This document shows, in pieces, positions 43,661 through 56,258 of a DNA stretch of 64,000 bases (its first letter is position 1; every line of letters starts with the position of its first letter). This DNA comes from Calliphora vicina. Taxonomy: Eukaryota > Arthropoda > Insecta > Diptera > Calliphoridae. The stretch lies in the NCBI RefSeq assembly GCF_958450345.1, contig NC_088780.1, positions 93,260,226 to 93,324,225 of the forward strand, given 5' to 3'. A program made the position numbers and the translations under genes. The notes below the pieces were generated by a model. The model was not told where the DNA came from, searched no databases, and saw nothing but the letters and a program-made list of their open reading frames with translations.

Positions 43661-44198
43661 CCAAAAAATTAGTTTTTCTCGAAAATCGCAAAATTTAAAT
43701 CGCAGGTACGGAAAAACTATAGGAGATATTGACATAATTTTTTCACATTTTTATTCCCCATTATGTTTACAATAAATCCCCAAGTGATGATCAACAAATT
43801 TTGAAATTTGTTTAACAAATTTTTGAAAAAATTGAAATTGGATTAAAAAAAAAAATTTTTTTTTGCTCATAACTGCGAATAGGTTAACGGTATCCTACGA
43901 AGACAAAAACTTATATACAAGTAAATATGGATATATTTTAAGCTCTTATTTTAATATTTCTCAAAATATGTTTATTTTGTTCCTACTTTTCTTGTTCTAG
44001 TGGCCTGAGACACGTTAATGGCCTGGCGGTTTTTGAATAACTTTAAAATTTTTTAACCAATTTTTGTGTTTTATATCTTATTAGAATGACAGTTACGTAA
44101 ACATATCGATTATTTTAAATTAAATTGCAAAAGTAATTATTTAATGGCAAAATGTTTACAAAAACAGAAAAAATTACATTTTTTCCCCTTGTAAATGC
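43661..44198 (+). repeat. Unclassified dispersed repeat, copy 1
   Basis: It matches the complement of 54294-54854 along its length: AATTAGTTTTTCTCGAAAA, ATCGCAGGTACGGAAAAA, CGAAGACAAAAAC, TTGTTCTAGTGGCCTGAGAC, TTGTAAATGC. No frame is open through both copies. The ends show no convincing TIRs, so the class is unknown. Confidence 0.75.
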
Positions 44199-45935
44199 AC
44201 CACAAAACTAAATCGCAAGTCGGCACGGGTTGCAATCATGATAGAAAGACAAAATTTCAGATTTAACTATAGTTTTATATATATAAAAAAATTAGAGGGT
44301 ATGCGTTCCGAAATCCCAAAACAAAAAAAATTTTTGGGACACTCTAACATACAGTCATATCTTCTCTCCTACATCACGGTGATTTACGGTTGGTATATTT
44401 CTTGATCCTTGATTTACAATAGTTTTGATTTTGGACTAAATTATTTGATTATGGTTAAGCATTGGTGATTAGGGACTCAATCGTAAAAGTGTTGCAGGAG
44501 AGTTGTCGAAAATTGTATGTGTAATTGTATCTTGGATTTAAAGGCAGAAATCTTTGTTTTCTAGTCGTAGTCTAATACATTTTTTGTGGGAGTAGTTATT
44601 TTCAGGTGATTTTTTTTTTATAATCAAAGAAAATTATGCGACTGTCGGATGGCTTTGATATTTTACAGAAGCTCTGGAATTTTTTAAAATACGCTAAAGA
44701 TGTACTTTAAGTAATGATGCTCTTCACATTAAATCATTCGAAACATAGGAAGCCAAGACAAGGTCAAATATCTTGGATAACTTACATTTCAAGAAAATAA
44801 CGCAACAGTCACCATGTAGTTAAGATAGCCCTTGATATAAGTAGTTGCCAGTTCACCCCAAATGTTATAAAAGCTACGGCGAATTGCCTATATATCTATA
44901 TCCTTTGTACAATACATACGAATACTTTTATTAAAAAAATAAGTTGGACTACCTTCGTTTATAACAAAGTATTAGACACTGAGTTTTTGAGTGAAGTTTG
45001 GATCATATGTCTATAAGACTGCCCCTCGCCTAATGACGTGGTGCAATGGGGCCGAAAATATTCAGTATATTCCAAGGAGTCTAGTCTCTGTATATCAATA
45101 CGATATCCCGAGCATAGCTGCGTCTTTCATGTAGTAATTCTGATGATTATTGATGATGCAGTTAAACTTATTCGGTATTGTATGTAGCCTTAGTTATTCG
45201 AGTTCTTGAGGAAAGAAATTGCGTCTTTTGGTCTTGGGAGTGGGTGTAGATTTGTTAGATTTTCCAACTCAAACCTTGGGGCAATACTGAAGACCAGTCG
45301 ATGAAGCCCAAATTTGTATTACTGAACAAGATATATAACTCTAGGGCAATGTCAGGATATTGTTCTTACTACTTTATTACTTTTCGCCATTAACTGAAAA
45401 TTTCTTAAATAACCCTAATAGAAACTTAACCTTGATAAAAGTGATCAAAACTAATTTGAATTGGGCTGTCTAAATGTGATTGAAAGTCCGAACATAAAGT
45501 TTCTAGTATTGAAAATCTTGTACTAAGTAGCGTAATGTTTTCAAATAAAGTTTAGGCTTATAAAATAAGGTTATACGAAAAATTAATTTTTGCATAGATT
45601 TAAATTAGACTTTCGATTTTGTCTGGCAATATTTCTGCGAATAATACACATTTATTAATTATAAAATGTTTCTGATACACATTCGATCCAGTCGAATGTT
45701 TTAAAGATTCATTTGTATTTATTTTGGTCAAAATTTATATCCGAATTTCGAACCAGTTCTCGTTAGTCCAACATTTGGCGTTAATCTATACTTGATGACA
45801 ATTCGAAAATTCTAACATATGCTCTTAAAATAATTTGTAGATCATCCTTAAACTTGATGTTCGAAAATTCGAATTTAAAAAATTTTAAAAATAATAAAAG
45901 GTGGTCTAAAGTAAACAAAATAAACTAATAATAAA
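44199..45935. other. Unresolved sequence, partly less AT-rich
   Basis: 44640-45330 has higher complexity than its surroundings and may be an old retroelement: AAATATCTTGGATAACTTACA at about 44768 would read KYLG-LT, as in some LINE reverse transcriptases. Stop codons fill every frame and no other motif follows, so I do not call it. Confidence 0.4.
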
Positions 45936-46222
45936 ACAAGTACGAGTGATATATTCGGCTGTGTCAAATCTTATATATCCTTCAGCAAAGTATACTTTAA
46001 GAGAAATATTGACAAGAATTTTTGATAGAAAAAATTTTTGATGAAATAAAAAATTTGTGAACATTTTTGGTGAAAAACAAAGTTTTGTTAAAAAGAAAAT
46101 TATAGGAAAAACCAAAGAAGACAGCCATTTACATTTGGTTAAATAGCAACCGAGCCAGGTCTATACTCAACATATTGATGTATTAATAATTTTGGTAAGT
46201 TATTTGGGGGCTTCTGCTTTTA
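45936..46222 (-). mobile_element. Decayed, internally deleted INE-1-like family-2 element
   Basis: The 3' end at 45936 (ACAAGTACGAGTGATATATT, hairpin partly lost) continues into TATACTTTAAGAG. It then jumps to AAATAGCAACCGAGCCAGG and GTAAGTTATTTGGGGGCTTC, which belong near the 5' end of the family. The 5' terminus is absent. Confidence 0.65.
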
Positions 46223-47264
46223 TTTAAATGATGTGCAAAGAAGGAAATAACTTTTAATTTAAATCAAGCTATTCGAGTCCTGAATCAGTAAAATATTGTG
46301 ACATGCTTTTATATATAATATAATTGTATAATGTAATATATAGTTCGATTTAAAGTTTGTTTTTTTCTGGCAATTTATTAATTTATTTTACATTTTTTAA
46401 ACTGTTTAATAAATATTTCACCTCAATTTAGTTGGTATTTTGATTAGTCATTATATATTTTCATAAATTTATGATAATTAAGAGCATAACCCTCAAAATA
46501 GCTTTTATTGCTCTTAATAAAAATCCTATACTATCTCCAAAAAAAAGGCAAACAATTTCCATTAAAAAAAGCTCGTTACGCCCCTGCCTACAAAAATCCT
46601 ATTTAAAAACATTAAACCCTTAACAGATATCCTAAAAACGAATAAAAATAAAAAGTACACACCTACACTCACATATAAGTTGCTGCTCCCCCTAATCGGT
46701 TTATAGGTTTTAGGGTCATAAATGCAACATGTGTGTCTGCGAGTTTAATAGGTCATAAAAAAAATAAAATGATGTATGGATGTGTTAAACGGTATACTCA
46801 TACTCGAACATGAATTTAAGTTATCCAGCTCATACACATACGACTGCACAAGAACTTGTAAAAGGAAGCGAAATATATTTTTTGTTTCCTTTCTCATTAT
46901 CAATACAATTGCTGTAGAAGAAAAAACAACAGCAAAAATAAAAAATTTAAAAATTTTTCCACTTTAACTCTAACAAGTGGATAATAAAACATTATTGCTT
47001 TTAAATGTTGCACAAATAAAACTAAAGAGAATTTGACAAAAAAAAATATTGTTTTACCTTTAAAATTATAGCTTTTTCATGTTTGCTTCTAATATACTTA
47101 GTAAAATATTTGTTTGCAAAAAATAAATCAAAAAAAAAAACAGAAAGTAGAAAAAAGAACAATGGTAAATCAGAAATAAATAAGCTGTATAAAGTAAAGG
47201 CAATAGCGAGTTAAGCGAGTCGTAAAATAATGTTTGTATTAAGACTAACAACAATGAATTTCAT
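46223..47264. other. AT-rich non-coding DNA, nothing recognised
   Basis: No gene or repeat structure was recognised. Confidence 0.5.
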
Positions 47265-47266
47265 TA

Positions 47267-47528
47267 CACTGAAAAAAGTTCGTATCAAAGAACGTTTCTA
47301 TAAAAATTTAGATCGTTATTTTTTAAATCAGTCCACCTCACTTTGAAAAATTGTTCATGTAAACTATTTTTGTTTTTAGAAAACGTGTTCTATTTTACTC
47401 TCGAAATAAGGGGGTTAATTTCTAGCATCATCAATCAATATATGCAATTTTATGAAATGTTAATAATTTTGGTTTTCTTGTAAAGTTAATGTGTAAAAAC
47501 TGTTGCTAATTAGGTATTTTTTTCAGTG
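47267..47528. mobile_element. TA-flanked MITE with CACTGAAAAAA ends
   Basis: CACTGAAAAAA and TTTTTTTCAGTG are inverted ends with TA at 47265-47266 and 47529-47530. 262 bp, non-coding, Tc1/mariner-like. Confidence 0.75.
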
Positions 47529-47530
47529 TA

Positions 47531-47942
47531 AAATAACAAGTTGTATCATATTACAATTTTCTAATACAAAGTAAACTCAAAAACAATACTACTATTATTT
47601 GTTATCTCGAAATATAAGCACGAGGGCAATACCACAAGTCATTTTTATTTCTAACAAAGTTACGTTCTTACTGTTAAAATATTTGATGAAACAATATTAT
47701 TAGTTTTCAAATACATCGATATTGAGTAAAATTTATCGTAATTTTCCTATTTGAGGTTATGGCATTCGATAACGAGCAAGAAAATTAGTTCATTTTATAA
47801 TAATTTCGATACGATAGCTCATTCGATTACGAATGCGGTAATTTGGCCCTTGGTTCGATTTAGATGTTATTGAGATAATAAATACGACTTTTGTTAAATA
47901 TTGCTGATCGTCTAATTTCACTGTATTACAAAATTGTACCGT
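47531..47942. other. AT-rich non-coding DNA, nothing recognised
   Basis: No gene or repeat structure was recognised. Confidence 0.5.
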
Positions 47943-49773
47943 TATACCCTTCAGCATGAGTGGCAAGGGTATATGTATATAAGTTTATCATTCCGTTTGT
48001 AGTTTATAGATTTTTCATTTGCAACCCCACAAAGTATATATATTCTTGATCGTTATAGATAGCGAAGTAGCTATAGCCATGTCTGTATGTTGAAATCAAC
48101 TTTCCGTAGCCCCAAATAACTTACAAATATGATTGATACATCAATATATCGGGAATTCTTTCGGCTCGGTTGCTATTTAAAATCGTCTGAGATATAAGGA
48201 AAAAACTGAGACAACCTCGATAACTAAGTCATTAACAGGGCAACCAAAAATATGCAATATCATATTTTTTGCTGTGCATCGTATAAACATATGAGTTAGT
48301 TATTTATCCGTTTCAGACAATTAGAAGAATTTTGGCATCGATTTGTTAGTGCATATTTTTGCATATTTTGCTCGTTACTGCATATTTTTGCATATATTGC
48401 GTTTTATAGCATATTTTTGCATATTTAACTCATAACTGCATATTTTTGTGTCATATTTTCTTTATTTCCATTATTTTGTTTTCTAAATATAATTTTATTG
48501 CTTGTATTGTAATTTTTCATTTCTATATTTTACAATTTTGTTAAGGTCCAATGATAATTTGCCTAAGCTACTTAAAGAAAAAATTAGAGTACCCATAATC
48601 GACTTATCTTCATTAAATTTTCATTGACTTAAGGGATCTTAGTTTCAATATATTTGAATTAAATTAATAATATTCACACACAAATATCAAAATTTAACAA
48701 ATAGTAAAAAATACATAAAAAATTAAAAGAAAAGAAAATGGGCAACTTCTTAACAAAATGTTGGATACATTTAAAAAAAACTTAAGGTGGCTTGAGACAG
48801 TTATGGTTGGGCATTAACAGTTTACCACTAATGCAGAATTAAACAACTTTTCAGCAAATGTTCAGAATATTAAGATCCATCGAAAATATCACGTTCAAAT
48901 CACGTTGATAGATTTACACAAATTGTAACAAAGATATTAGGAAATCATTAAAAAACAATCAATTGATGAGAAAGGAAAAAACATAGAAAATGTCACGGTA
49001 TTTTGAGTACCAGTAATAAAAATGCAAAAATGTTTTTTTTATTTTTCCGCAGTTTTAAAGAAAACAAATCATTTCACTATTGTAAGGCTTTTTGATAATT
49101 CTGTTTAAATTTTGGAAATCAAATTTAGATGTTAATCTTCATATATGATGAATGCTCCAAAATCCAATACAATTTGTTACCAAACAATTACAAACGCTCT
49201 CTATAGTGATTTCGAAACATAATGCAAATGATAATAAAGTAGATTTTAAGGAAATTCTTGATATCCTCTCCCTACAATATTATACAACTAATTACTGAAC
49301 AAACTTTTATTTACTTCTTATATTCTTTTTAATAAAACATTGAAATCAAACAATAACCAACTATTTTAAGTGCATATTTTTTATATTTTAAGAGTATATT
49401 TTTCTTTTTTAAGTGCATATTTTATGCGCATAAAACACTTTTTTTAAAGCATATTTTTGGTTGCCCTGGTCATTAATATAGACAATATGGATATTTCAAA
49501 GTCTATTGCAACGATGTATATAAGGCTATAGTAATTTGGACCTACAATGGGTCAAAATTGGGAAAAATATTTTTTAACCCGAATTTTTTTTTTTAAAAAA
49601 TTTTTAAGAAACAATTTCGAAAAAAATATATTTTTTTTGAATTTTCAAAAACAATTTTGACAATTTTTTAAATTTTGTTTACGTAAAAATATCAAAAATT
49701 TGTATTTTAAAGTATAATTTGGTGAAGGGTATATAAGATTCGTCACAGCCGAATATATGTATCTCTTACTTGT
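47943..49773 (+). mobile_element. INE-1-like family-2 element, split by a hAT element
   Basis: The 5' end TATACCCTTCAGCATGAGTG leads into the family blocks (TTTGCAACCCCACAAAGTAT, GTTGAAATCAACTTTCCGTA, CGGCTCGGTTGCTATTTAAA) and AACTAAGTCATTAA. There it is cut by the hAT insertion, then resumes GTCATTAATATAGACAATAT and ends with GGTGAAGGGTATATAAG, a hairpin and CTTACTTGT. Without the insertion it is about 590 bp. Confidence 0.8.
48236..49468. mobile_element. 1,233-bp non-autonomous hAT element with exact 8-bp duplication
   Basis: The ends CAGGGCAACCAAAAATATGC and GCATATTTTTGGTTGCCCTG are exact inverted repeats. GTCATTAA flanks both sides (48228-48235, 49469-49476). The unsplit site occurs in other family-2 copies in this window (near 29613-29625, complemented). 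TGCATATTTTTGCATATT motifs are clustered near both ends, as expected for subterminal transposase-binding sites. No transposase motif survives inside. Interior sequence near 48600-48720 resembles 58480-58640. Confidence 0.93.
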
Positions 49774-50817
49774 TTTCATACATTGGAAGAATTACTTAGT
49801 AACAGGTTTTACTTTTAGTTTGTTATTTAGTTTAAAAAAAATTATTTTGTTTCTTAAAAAAAATATTCAAAAGTTAAAAATTATTATAAAGAATAAATAT
49901 TTTTAAAATAGACTTTTGTTCCCAATAAAGGGTCGTTGTAGATACTTAGCCCTGCCCACTTTTTATGTTAATAACATTATGGTTATAAGCTAGTTCTATA
50001 ACTATCAGTGTTAAACTCCTTATATTTGAAATTTTATTTTTGTCTCCATAGATTGTACTATACTATGGCCGAAAAACCCAAAGTAGCCCATAAGGTGGAT
50101 TTTCAAAAAAAATTAATGCTTACTCTCTAAAACTGTCTCTTTATAATTTGGTAGATACATATATTTCTATAAACCTTAGAATAAATTATGACAGTCGTGT
50201 CATTTTTTTCATGGTGCTTCCATATGAACTTACCTTTTGCAAAAGCAGCATTAAATTGTGAGTTTGAAATTATTTGTCAAAAAAATATTTACATGGCATA
50301 AAACCTTAGTTTTCCACGAACAACTTCATGTAGGAAACTCCTTTATCAGTTGTGATCCACGGGAGTTCTACTCCACATATAAATTCTTAAATTTATTCGA
50401 ATTATTTCCTACTTTATTAAATTATTTTATAATGGAATTACTTTAAACTACTTGACGATTTATTGAATTAAATAAATGTAAAGTATTATATTTCGAGTAT
50501 TTTTATGGAAAATCTTGAATGTTAATATGAATTCAAGGGGTACATATACCTCCATGGGGAACCGTAGGTTTTAAGGTTGACTATAATCATATAATAGATA
50601 AAGAATAAAATATAAATGTTCTACTGTTTAATACATATAACTCATCCAAATGAATTGTTTTTCCGAAGAATAGGATCAGAATTGTAGGTAGGTTTTTCCA
50701 AAAAATATAAATGTTACTATGTAATGCATTTTCGATGTGAAAATTTGTGCATAGCATGGGGAAAATGTTTTCAAAAAGCAATCAATCGAAAGAAGAATAT
50801 TAACTACTAAATTTTAT
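49774..50817. other. AT-rich non-coding DNA, nothing recognised
   Basis: No gene or repeat structure was recognised. Confidence 0.5.
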
Positions 50818-51144
50818 ATATCGCTCATTTGCTGCAACAACGTCATAACTCAAAATCCGGGTGTTTTGAAAAAGTTAATTATTTTTTGTATGAGAGTGTT
50901 TTTTCGTTTCAAACGTCAACATTAAAATCCATGTTTTCTCGCATATTTGACAAGTAAAAATTTGGGTTAAATACAGATTAGCAAAATATTAATATCTACT
51001 ATTTAAATCAGGTTTTATTTTTGAAATCGCATGATCTGTTGAAATTTTATTAAAGAAATATTAAAATGTCATAAAACATTCAAAGCCATTTTTCTCAAAA
51101 AGACTTTTTTGAATTATGACGTTGTTGCAGCAAATGAGCGATAT
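50818..51144. mobile_element. 327-bp TIR element
   Basis: The arms ATATCGCTCATTTGCTGCAA followed by CAACGTCATAA (50818-50848) are perfectly inverted at 51114-51144. Weaker symmetry continues inward. Non-coding; the target duplication is uncertain (TATATC or ATGTATA around the ends). Confidence 0.8.
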
Positions 51145-51362
51145 GTATATCAAAGAAAAAACCAAAATTTTGTGAAAATGAGCGAATTCACTTAATTGTG
51201 AATAAATTCGAAAAGAATCAATCGATTTTTGTGATCGATAGCTCATTTTTTTGCTATTATATGTGGCTATGTGATAAAGTAATAAATCTGAACAATTGCT
51301 GCCGTTTTCAATTATTCATGGATTTCTTAAAACAAAAAAAGATATTTTCTTGTAAAAAATAT
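51145..51362. other. AT-rich spacer, nothing recognised
   Basis: No gene or repeat structure was recognised. Confidence 0.45.
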
Positions 51363-52089
51363 ATAGTGGGGAGGGTATAATGCGTTTGTGCAGATGTTTG
51401 TAACGTCCAAAAATATTGGTCTAACACCCACCTTAAAGTATACCGATCGACTTAGAATCACTTTCTGAGTCGATTAAACGATGTCCGTCCGTCCGTCTGG
51501 TCGGCTGGCTGGCTGTACATGTAAACCTTGTGCGCAGAGTACAGGTCGCAATTTTGAAGATATTTCGATGAAATTTGTTACATATTATTTTTTCGGCTCA
51601 AGGACCAAGCCTATTGAAACTGGCTCAAATCGGTCCATTATTTCCCATAGTCCCCATACAAACGTCCTCCTCAAATTGGACTTTATCGGTCATAAATGTT
51701 TAATTTATATATGTATCTCCACAAATTCCACTGCAAATAAGTTTTATATACACAAAATTCATGTCACCAAATTTTGTTACGATCGGTCCATAATTATTCA
51801 TAGCTCCCATATAGACCCGCTTCCGAAAATCAGTTTAACGTACATAAATCGCTTAAAAATGTTGGTATACACACAAAATTCAACATAGTTAACTTTAATA
51901 TAGACATAAATCACACCTAATTTCATGGTGATCGGTCCATAATTGGTCATAGCCCCCATATAAGGCCCACTTTCAAAAATCACTCAAAAATATAAATTAT
52001 TGAAATTTTAAAAGAAAAATGTTTTTGCTCTTTTACTTAGTGTAGGGTATTATATGGTCGGACTTGACCGATCATACTTTCTTACTTGT
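51363..52089 (+). mobile_element. INE-1/DINE-1-like family-1 element, 5' tip lost
   Basis: It has TAGTGGGGAGGGTATAATGC, ACCTTAAAGTATACCGATCG and a CCGTCCGTCC microsatellite (51482-51510). The core blocks TGTGCGCAGAGTACAGGTCG and GATCGGTCCATAATTATTCA follow, then TGTAGGGTATTATATGG, the hairpin GGTCGGACTTGACCGATC and CTTACTTGT. The first ~15 bases (ACCCTACACCACCA) are missing. The long frame across it is a microsatellite artefact. Confidence 0.82.
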
Positions 52090-52339
52090 TTTTCCTTCAA
52101 TTTGTTACTATGACTCCGAATATAAACGTTTTTGAGTAATCATTAATTATGTGAACAGACGTCTAAAAAAATTCAAAATTTTACTTAATTTTTTTTTTTT
52201 TTAAAACCTCTACCTCTCATAGAATTTAGAATTTGGACCATATTTGTACTACTCGAACCACAATACATCAAAATTGTGTAGTGGTTTAAAAAGTCTCAAA
52301 ATTTTTCATTTATGATTGATAATGTTCTATTTCGAGAGC

Positions 52340-52528
52340 ATATTTGGGCTAGGAAAACTAATAGACTGCTCCTATTCTAATTCAATAGGCTTCGTCCTAG
52401 GTGCAATAAAGAAGCACGTGCTTCATTTTCGACTCATACAATGATCCTGAGCTGATTGGTATACTTTAAGGTGGGATGCTGGGACAATGTTTTTGCACAT
52501 TACACCCATTATGTTGGTGTAGGGTATA
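52340..52528 (-). mobile_element. 5' fragment of a variant family-1 element
   Basis: Complemented from 52528 it reads TTATACCCTACACCAACATA, then GCATCCCACCTTAAAGTATA and CCTAGGACGAAGCCTATTG, following family 1 with many differences. It is truncated before the 3' half. Confidence 0.6.
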
Positions 52529-54293
52529 ACAAAATTCTTGTATTTATATTAAAAATTCAAATATACACAAAGATCTCAATTCACCAAAAAATGTAACAAC
52601 AGATTTAATGAAAAATTATCACATTTGAATAAGAAGAAGGTAAATTGCAGACCTGTGGTGAAGAAAGTAAGGAAAAATGTTAAATCAGTCAATAATGTCA
52701 TAATTTGTTTATGAATGATTTGACATTTTTCTTTATTTTCTTCAAAATAAATTGTTATGGACAACAATAAACGTTAACTTTTTAACCTTTCCAAAATCTT
52801 GTTTACCAAGTCCTGTTGGTTTAGCCTTTAATGTTTTGCACGCCAAAAATTTAATCACAATTTTATGCATTTGAAACATTTTCTAAATCCTTTGTGAATT
52901 GTTTGTAATATTTTAAAAATATTATTAACGTAAAATGTTTATGTACATCCCACAGTAAAGGTGATTAATAATAAAGACTTTTAATCTTTAATGTCAGGGG
53001 TTTCTGACAATAAAAGTTCATAAAGTTTAACTATAAAAATTTTGACTTTGTGTTTATTATAAATATGTACCTTCCTTTGTTAGTAATGTAGCTTTACGTG
53101 TATCTGTTTTATGGCATTTTAATCTAAAAACATAAATCTAACTTAAACAAATATGAATATAAATTTAGTTTTAATATAAGACATCGAAATGTCTTAAAAT
53201 AATATATGTAAATAGTTGTGTAAACTTGTGGAATAAATGGCATTTAACAATGTTCATAGTTACATTTGTATTTGTAATTCTGTTTAATATATTTAGTAAA
53301 TAAATATTGGTTTTAGCAAAACCTAAAAATAAATACATCTGTTTTAGAGAAAATCTTATATTTGCATGCATAAGTATTAAGGAAATATTTAAATTAATGT
53401 CCTCATACAAAATTATTAAAATCTAAAAATATCTCTCACATGAGATACCATAACAAATCAATCAAAATTTAGCCTTAGGCTAAAATCCTCCTACCATATT
53501 TCTGCTGAAATAATACATATTTCCAAAAGATTATTAAGCCTTTAAGCCGAAAAGGGTTTTTAACCCAATGTTGGTCAATATTGATAGAGTGAAATAAAAA
53601 TTTTATATTTTTTCAGCATTACTGCCACAGCGAAAGAAAACAAACATATATTTTTTAACGATTTCCAAACTAAATGAAAAAAAAAACAAGGTCAGAATAT
53701 GATGCACAACATTTATGGCATGGAAGCCGTTAAAAAAAACGACCGTAATGAAATGGAAAGCAATATTTTTTTTGTTTTCATTTTTTAATCTTTACAATAC
53801 TCGTACTTAAAGCTGGATTCTTTTGGTATTTGTATTTGTATTTTTTTTTCATTTATGTATATCTTTAAATAAATAATAATGTTTGTAATAAATTGTTGGA
53901 ATATTATTATTTCTTCTTTATTTGTTAATGGCTGCTGCAACTCTGAAGTATTTAAATGGTGTTTTAAATTCAGCAATAAAATGAAAAAGTAAAAATAAAT
54001 ATTTGTGCTTCGTATAACGTGCGAGTATTAAGGTTTATTTTAGTTTAAAAAAATGGCAACGAAAAATAATAAAATCAAGTAAATTGACAAGTTGTTAAAC
54101 ATTTGTTCATTTAAAAAAGTCATACATTCTTATTTGCATTTTTCTTTACTAAGTATGAACGAATCATAACCAAGTTGTGATCATATCACAACAGAAGTCA
54201 CGAAAAACATTTATAGATACCACTTTTCAGTTTACATTCTTAAGGTCGCAATTTTAGCGATTTTATTATGAAATGTGTAAAAAACCTAACACC
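52529..54293. other. AT-rich non-coding DNA, nothing recognised
   Basis: No gene or repeat structure was recognised. Confidence 0.5.
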
Positions 54294-54854
54294 GCATTTA
54301 CAAGGAGACAAATGCAATTTTTCCAGTTTTTGTATAAATTTTGCCATTAAAAAATTACTTTTGCACTTTAATTTAAAAGAATAGAAATGTGTACGCAATT
54401 TTCATTGTAATGAGACATAAAAACGGAAATTGGTCAAACAATGTTAAAGTTATTAAACATTCTCCAGGCCATCAACATGTCTCAGGCCACTAGAACAAGA
54501 TATGTAGGAACAAAATTTACATATTTTCAGAAATATTAAAGAAAAAAATACTTTTTACTTAAAATATATCCCTATTTACTTGTATATGTGTTTTTGTCTT
54601 CGTAGAATACCTCTAACCTATTCGCAGGTATGACCAAAAAAATAAAATTTTTTTAACGACATTTTCAAAACTCCATTTTAAAATTTTTAAAAATTTTGTT
54701 AAACAAATTTCAAAATTTTTTTGATCATCTCATTGGGATTTATTGAGAATATAATAAGGAATAAAAATATAAAAAAATTATGAAAATATCTCCTACATTT
54801 TTTCCGTACCTGCGATATAAATTTTGAAATTTTCGAGAAAAACTAATTATTTGG
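54294..54854 (-). repeat. Unclassified dispersed repeat, copy 2 (inverted)
   Basis: This is the reverse-complement partner of 43661-44198. Most matched blocks differ at scattered positions, so the copies are not young. Confidence 0.75.
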
Positions 54855-55102
54855 CAATATTTTGGCGAATGAGCTCAATTTCCTTACTGTTGTGAATTTT
54901 AAGTAAAACTTATTCCGAATAATATAGTCCAGATAATTCTAAATATACTATGAATACTTTACTAAAATTGGAAAACGCGAATCATTAAATCGTGAAGGTC
55001 AAAGGTCAAATTTATTAGGAATTTTTAATTTAAAGATAGCGAAATGTTATTTATTTTTTGGCCGATTTCGATGCATCTTAAGAAAAATATAACATGATAA
55101 CA

Positions 55103-56257
55103 TAACAGCACAAGAATGAAAATTAACCCTTAATGACACTTGGGGTAAAAATTAAACTCAAATTTTAAAATCCCGAAAAATTTACTGTCAGTATCAGAGA
55201 CCGAAAATAACGGGTTCACTTTCATTTCAATGGTAAATTCTCATTCGCAGCCATTTAAAAATAATTTTTTGTGATATATCACTGAGAGAGTGATTTATTG
55301 GTGAACATTTTAGGTTTGGGGTTGAGAGAAACAGAAAAGAAACAAACACAAATAATCTGGATGAGTGATTTATAATTTATTTTTTTCGTATAGGTCAGTT
55401 TCAGACTTTTATTTGCGAACATGAAAAATAAATCGCAAAAATGCATTTGATGCAAATCAACGCTTAAATATATAAAATTTATCAAAAGATTAATAACAAT
55501 TTAAAAAAAAAATATTTCTGTTACTCAGACTTCATTACTTCATACTTATCATATTCAGCCCAATTATGAATAAAAAATTCCCCGGGAGTTTGTTGCCTGG
55601 GAGTTTTTTCCCATTGAATTTAAATAGGAATAATGAGAAAAGGGAAAAAACTCCAGGGGAGTTTTTATTCATAATTGGGCTGATTATTTCCATAATTTGT
55701 TAAAAATTACTAACAATATGTTATTGTATGTAAATAAAAGAGAAAGTAACAGTTATTAAGAACAAGAATAAATAAATTGTTTAGCTCACACCAAACCATT
55801 AAAAAACAACAAAAACGAATAAAGGTCATACCAAATCATTTAAATAAAAATGATTTTGTAACTGTTATTTTCAGTGATTTATTTTTATCACAAAAATATA
55901 AATCACAATTTGGGTTTTTTGGTATATGGACGAGTTATTTTCGATCTCTGGTCAGTATGAATGGTGCAAATTTTAATGGTTTTTATAATTAAATATTTTA
56001 AACTTAATAAATCAAAAGTACACTAAAGGTTAAAATTAATTTTATTCTTCAAAAATGCTCAATAAAATATTAGTTACGTTATAAAGGTAAGAATTTAGCT
56101 GTTTAAAAAATGTGTGGTCAAAATTTTTAAAATGGGTAATACGATATTTTTATGTTAGCTTCCTTTAAAAATTAAATTTTGATCAGCACTATTGTTTTTT
56201 TATGATTCTAAAAGTTTCGGGTCATTTTAAGGGTTAATTTCCATTTTTGTGCTGTTA
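55103..56257. mobile_element. Foldback-like element with long imperfect inverted arms
   Basis: The left end TAACAGCACAAGAATG and right end, complemented, TAACAGCACAAAAATGG are followed on both sides by AAATTAACCCTTAA. Further inward CAGAGACCGAAAATAACGGG pairs with CAGAGATCGAAAATAACTCG, then GTGATTTAT-rich blocks. The arms therefore reach about 300-400 bases. A MITE lies inside at 55556-55682. No protein motif. Confidence 0.65.
55556..55682. mobile_element. 127-bp palindromic MITE, nested
   Basis: CAGCCCAATTATGAATAAAA at the left has its exact complement at the right end; arms rich in ACTCCC/GGGAGT follow. ATT is present on both sides. Its tip resembles that of the MITE at 23982-24129 (GCCCAATT). 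Confidence 0.8.
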
Positions 56258-56258
56258 G

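Noticed and set aside
44640..45330. LINE reverse transcriptase (KYLG motif)
   Set aside because: A single weak motif with no neighbouring blocks; listed only as unresolved.
51481..51888. 135-codon plus-strand frame
   Set aside because: It starts in the CCGT microsatellite of an INE-1-like element, and related copies do not keep the frame.
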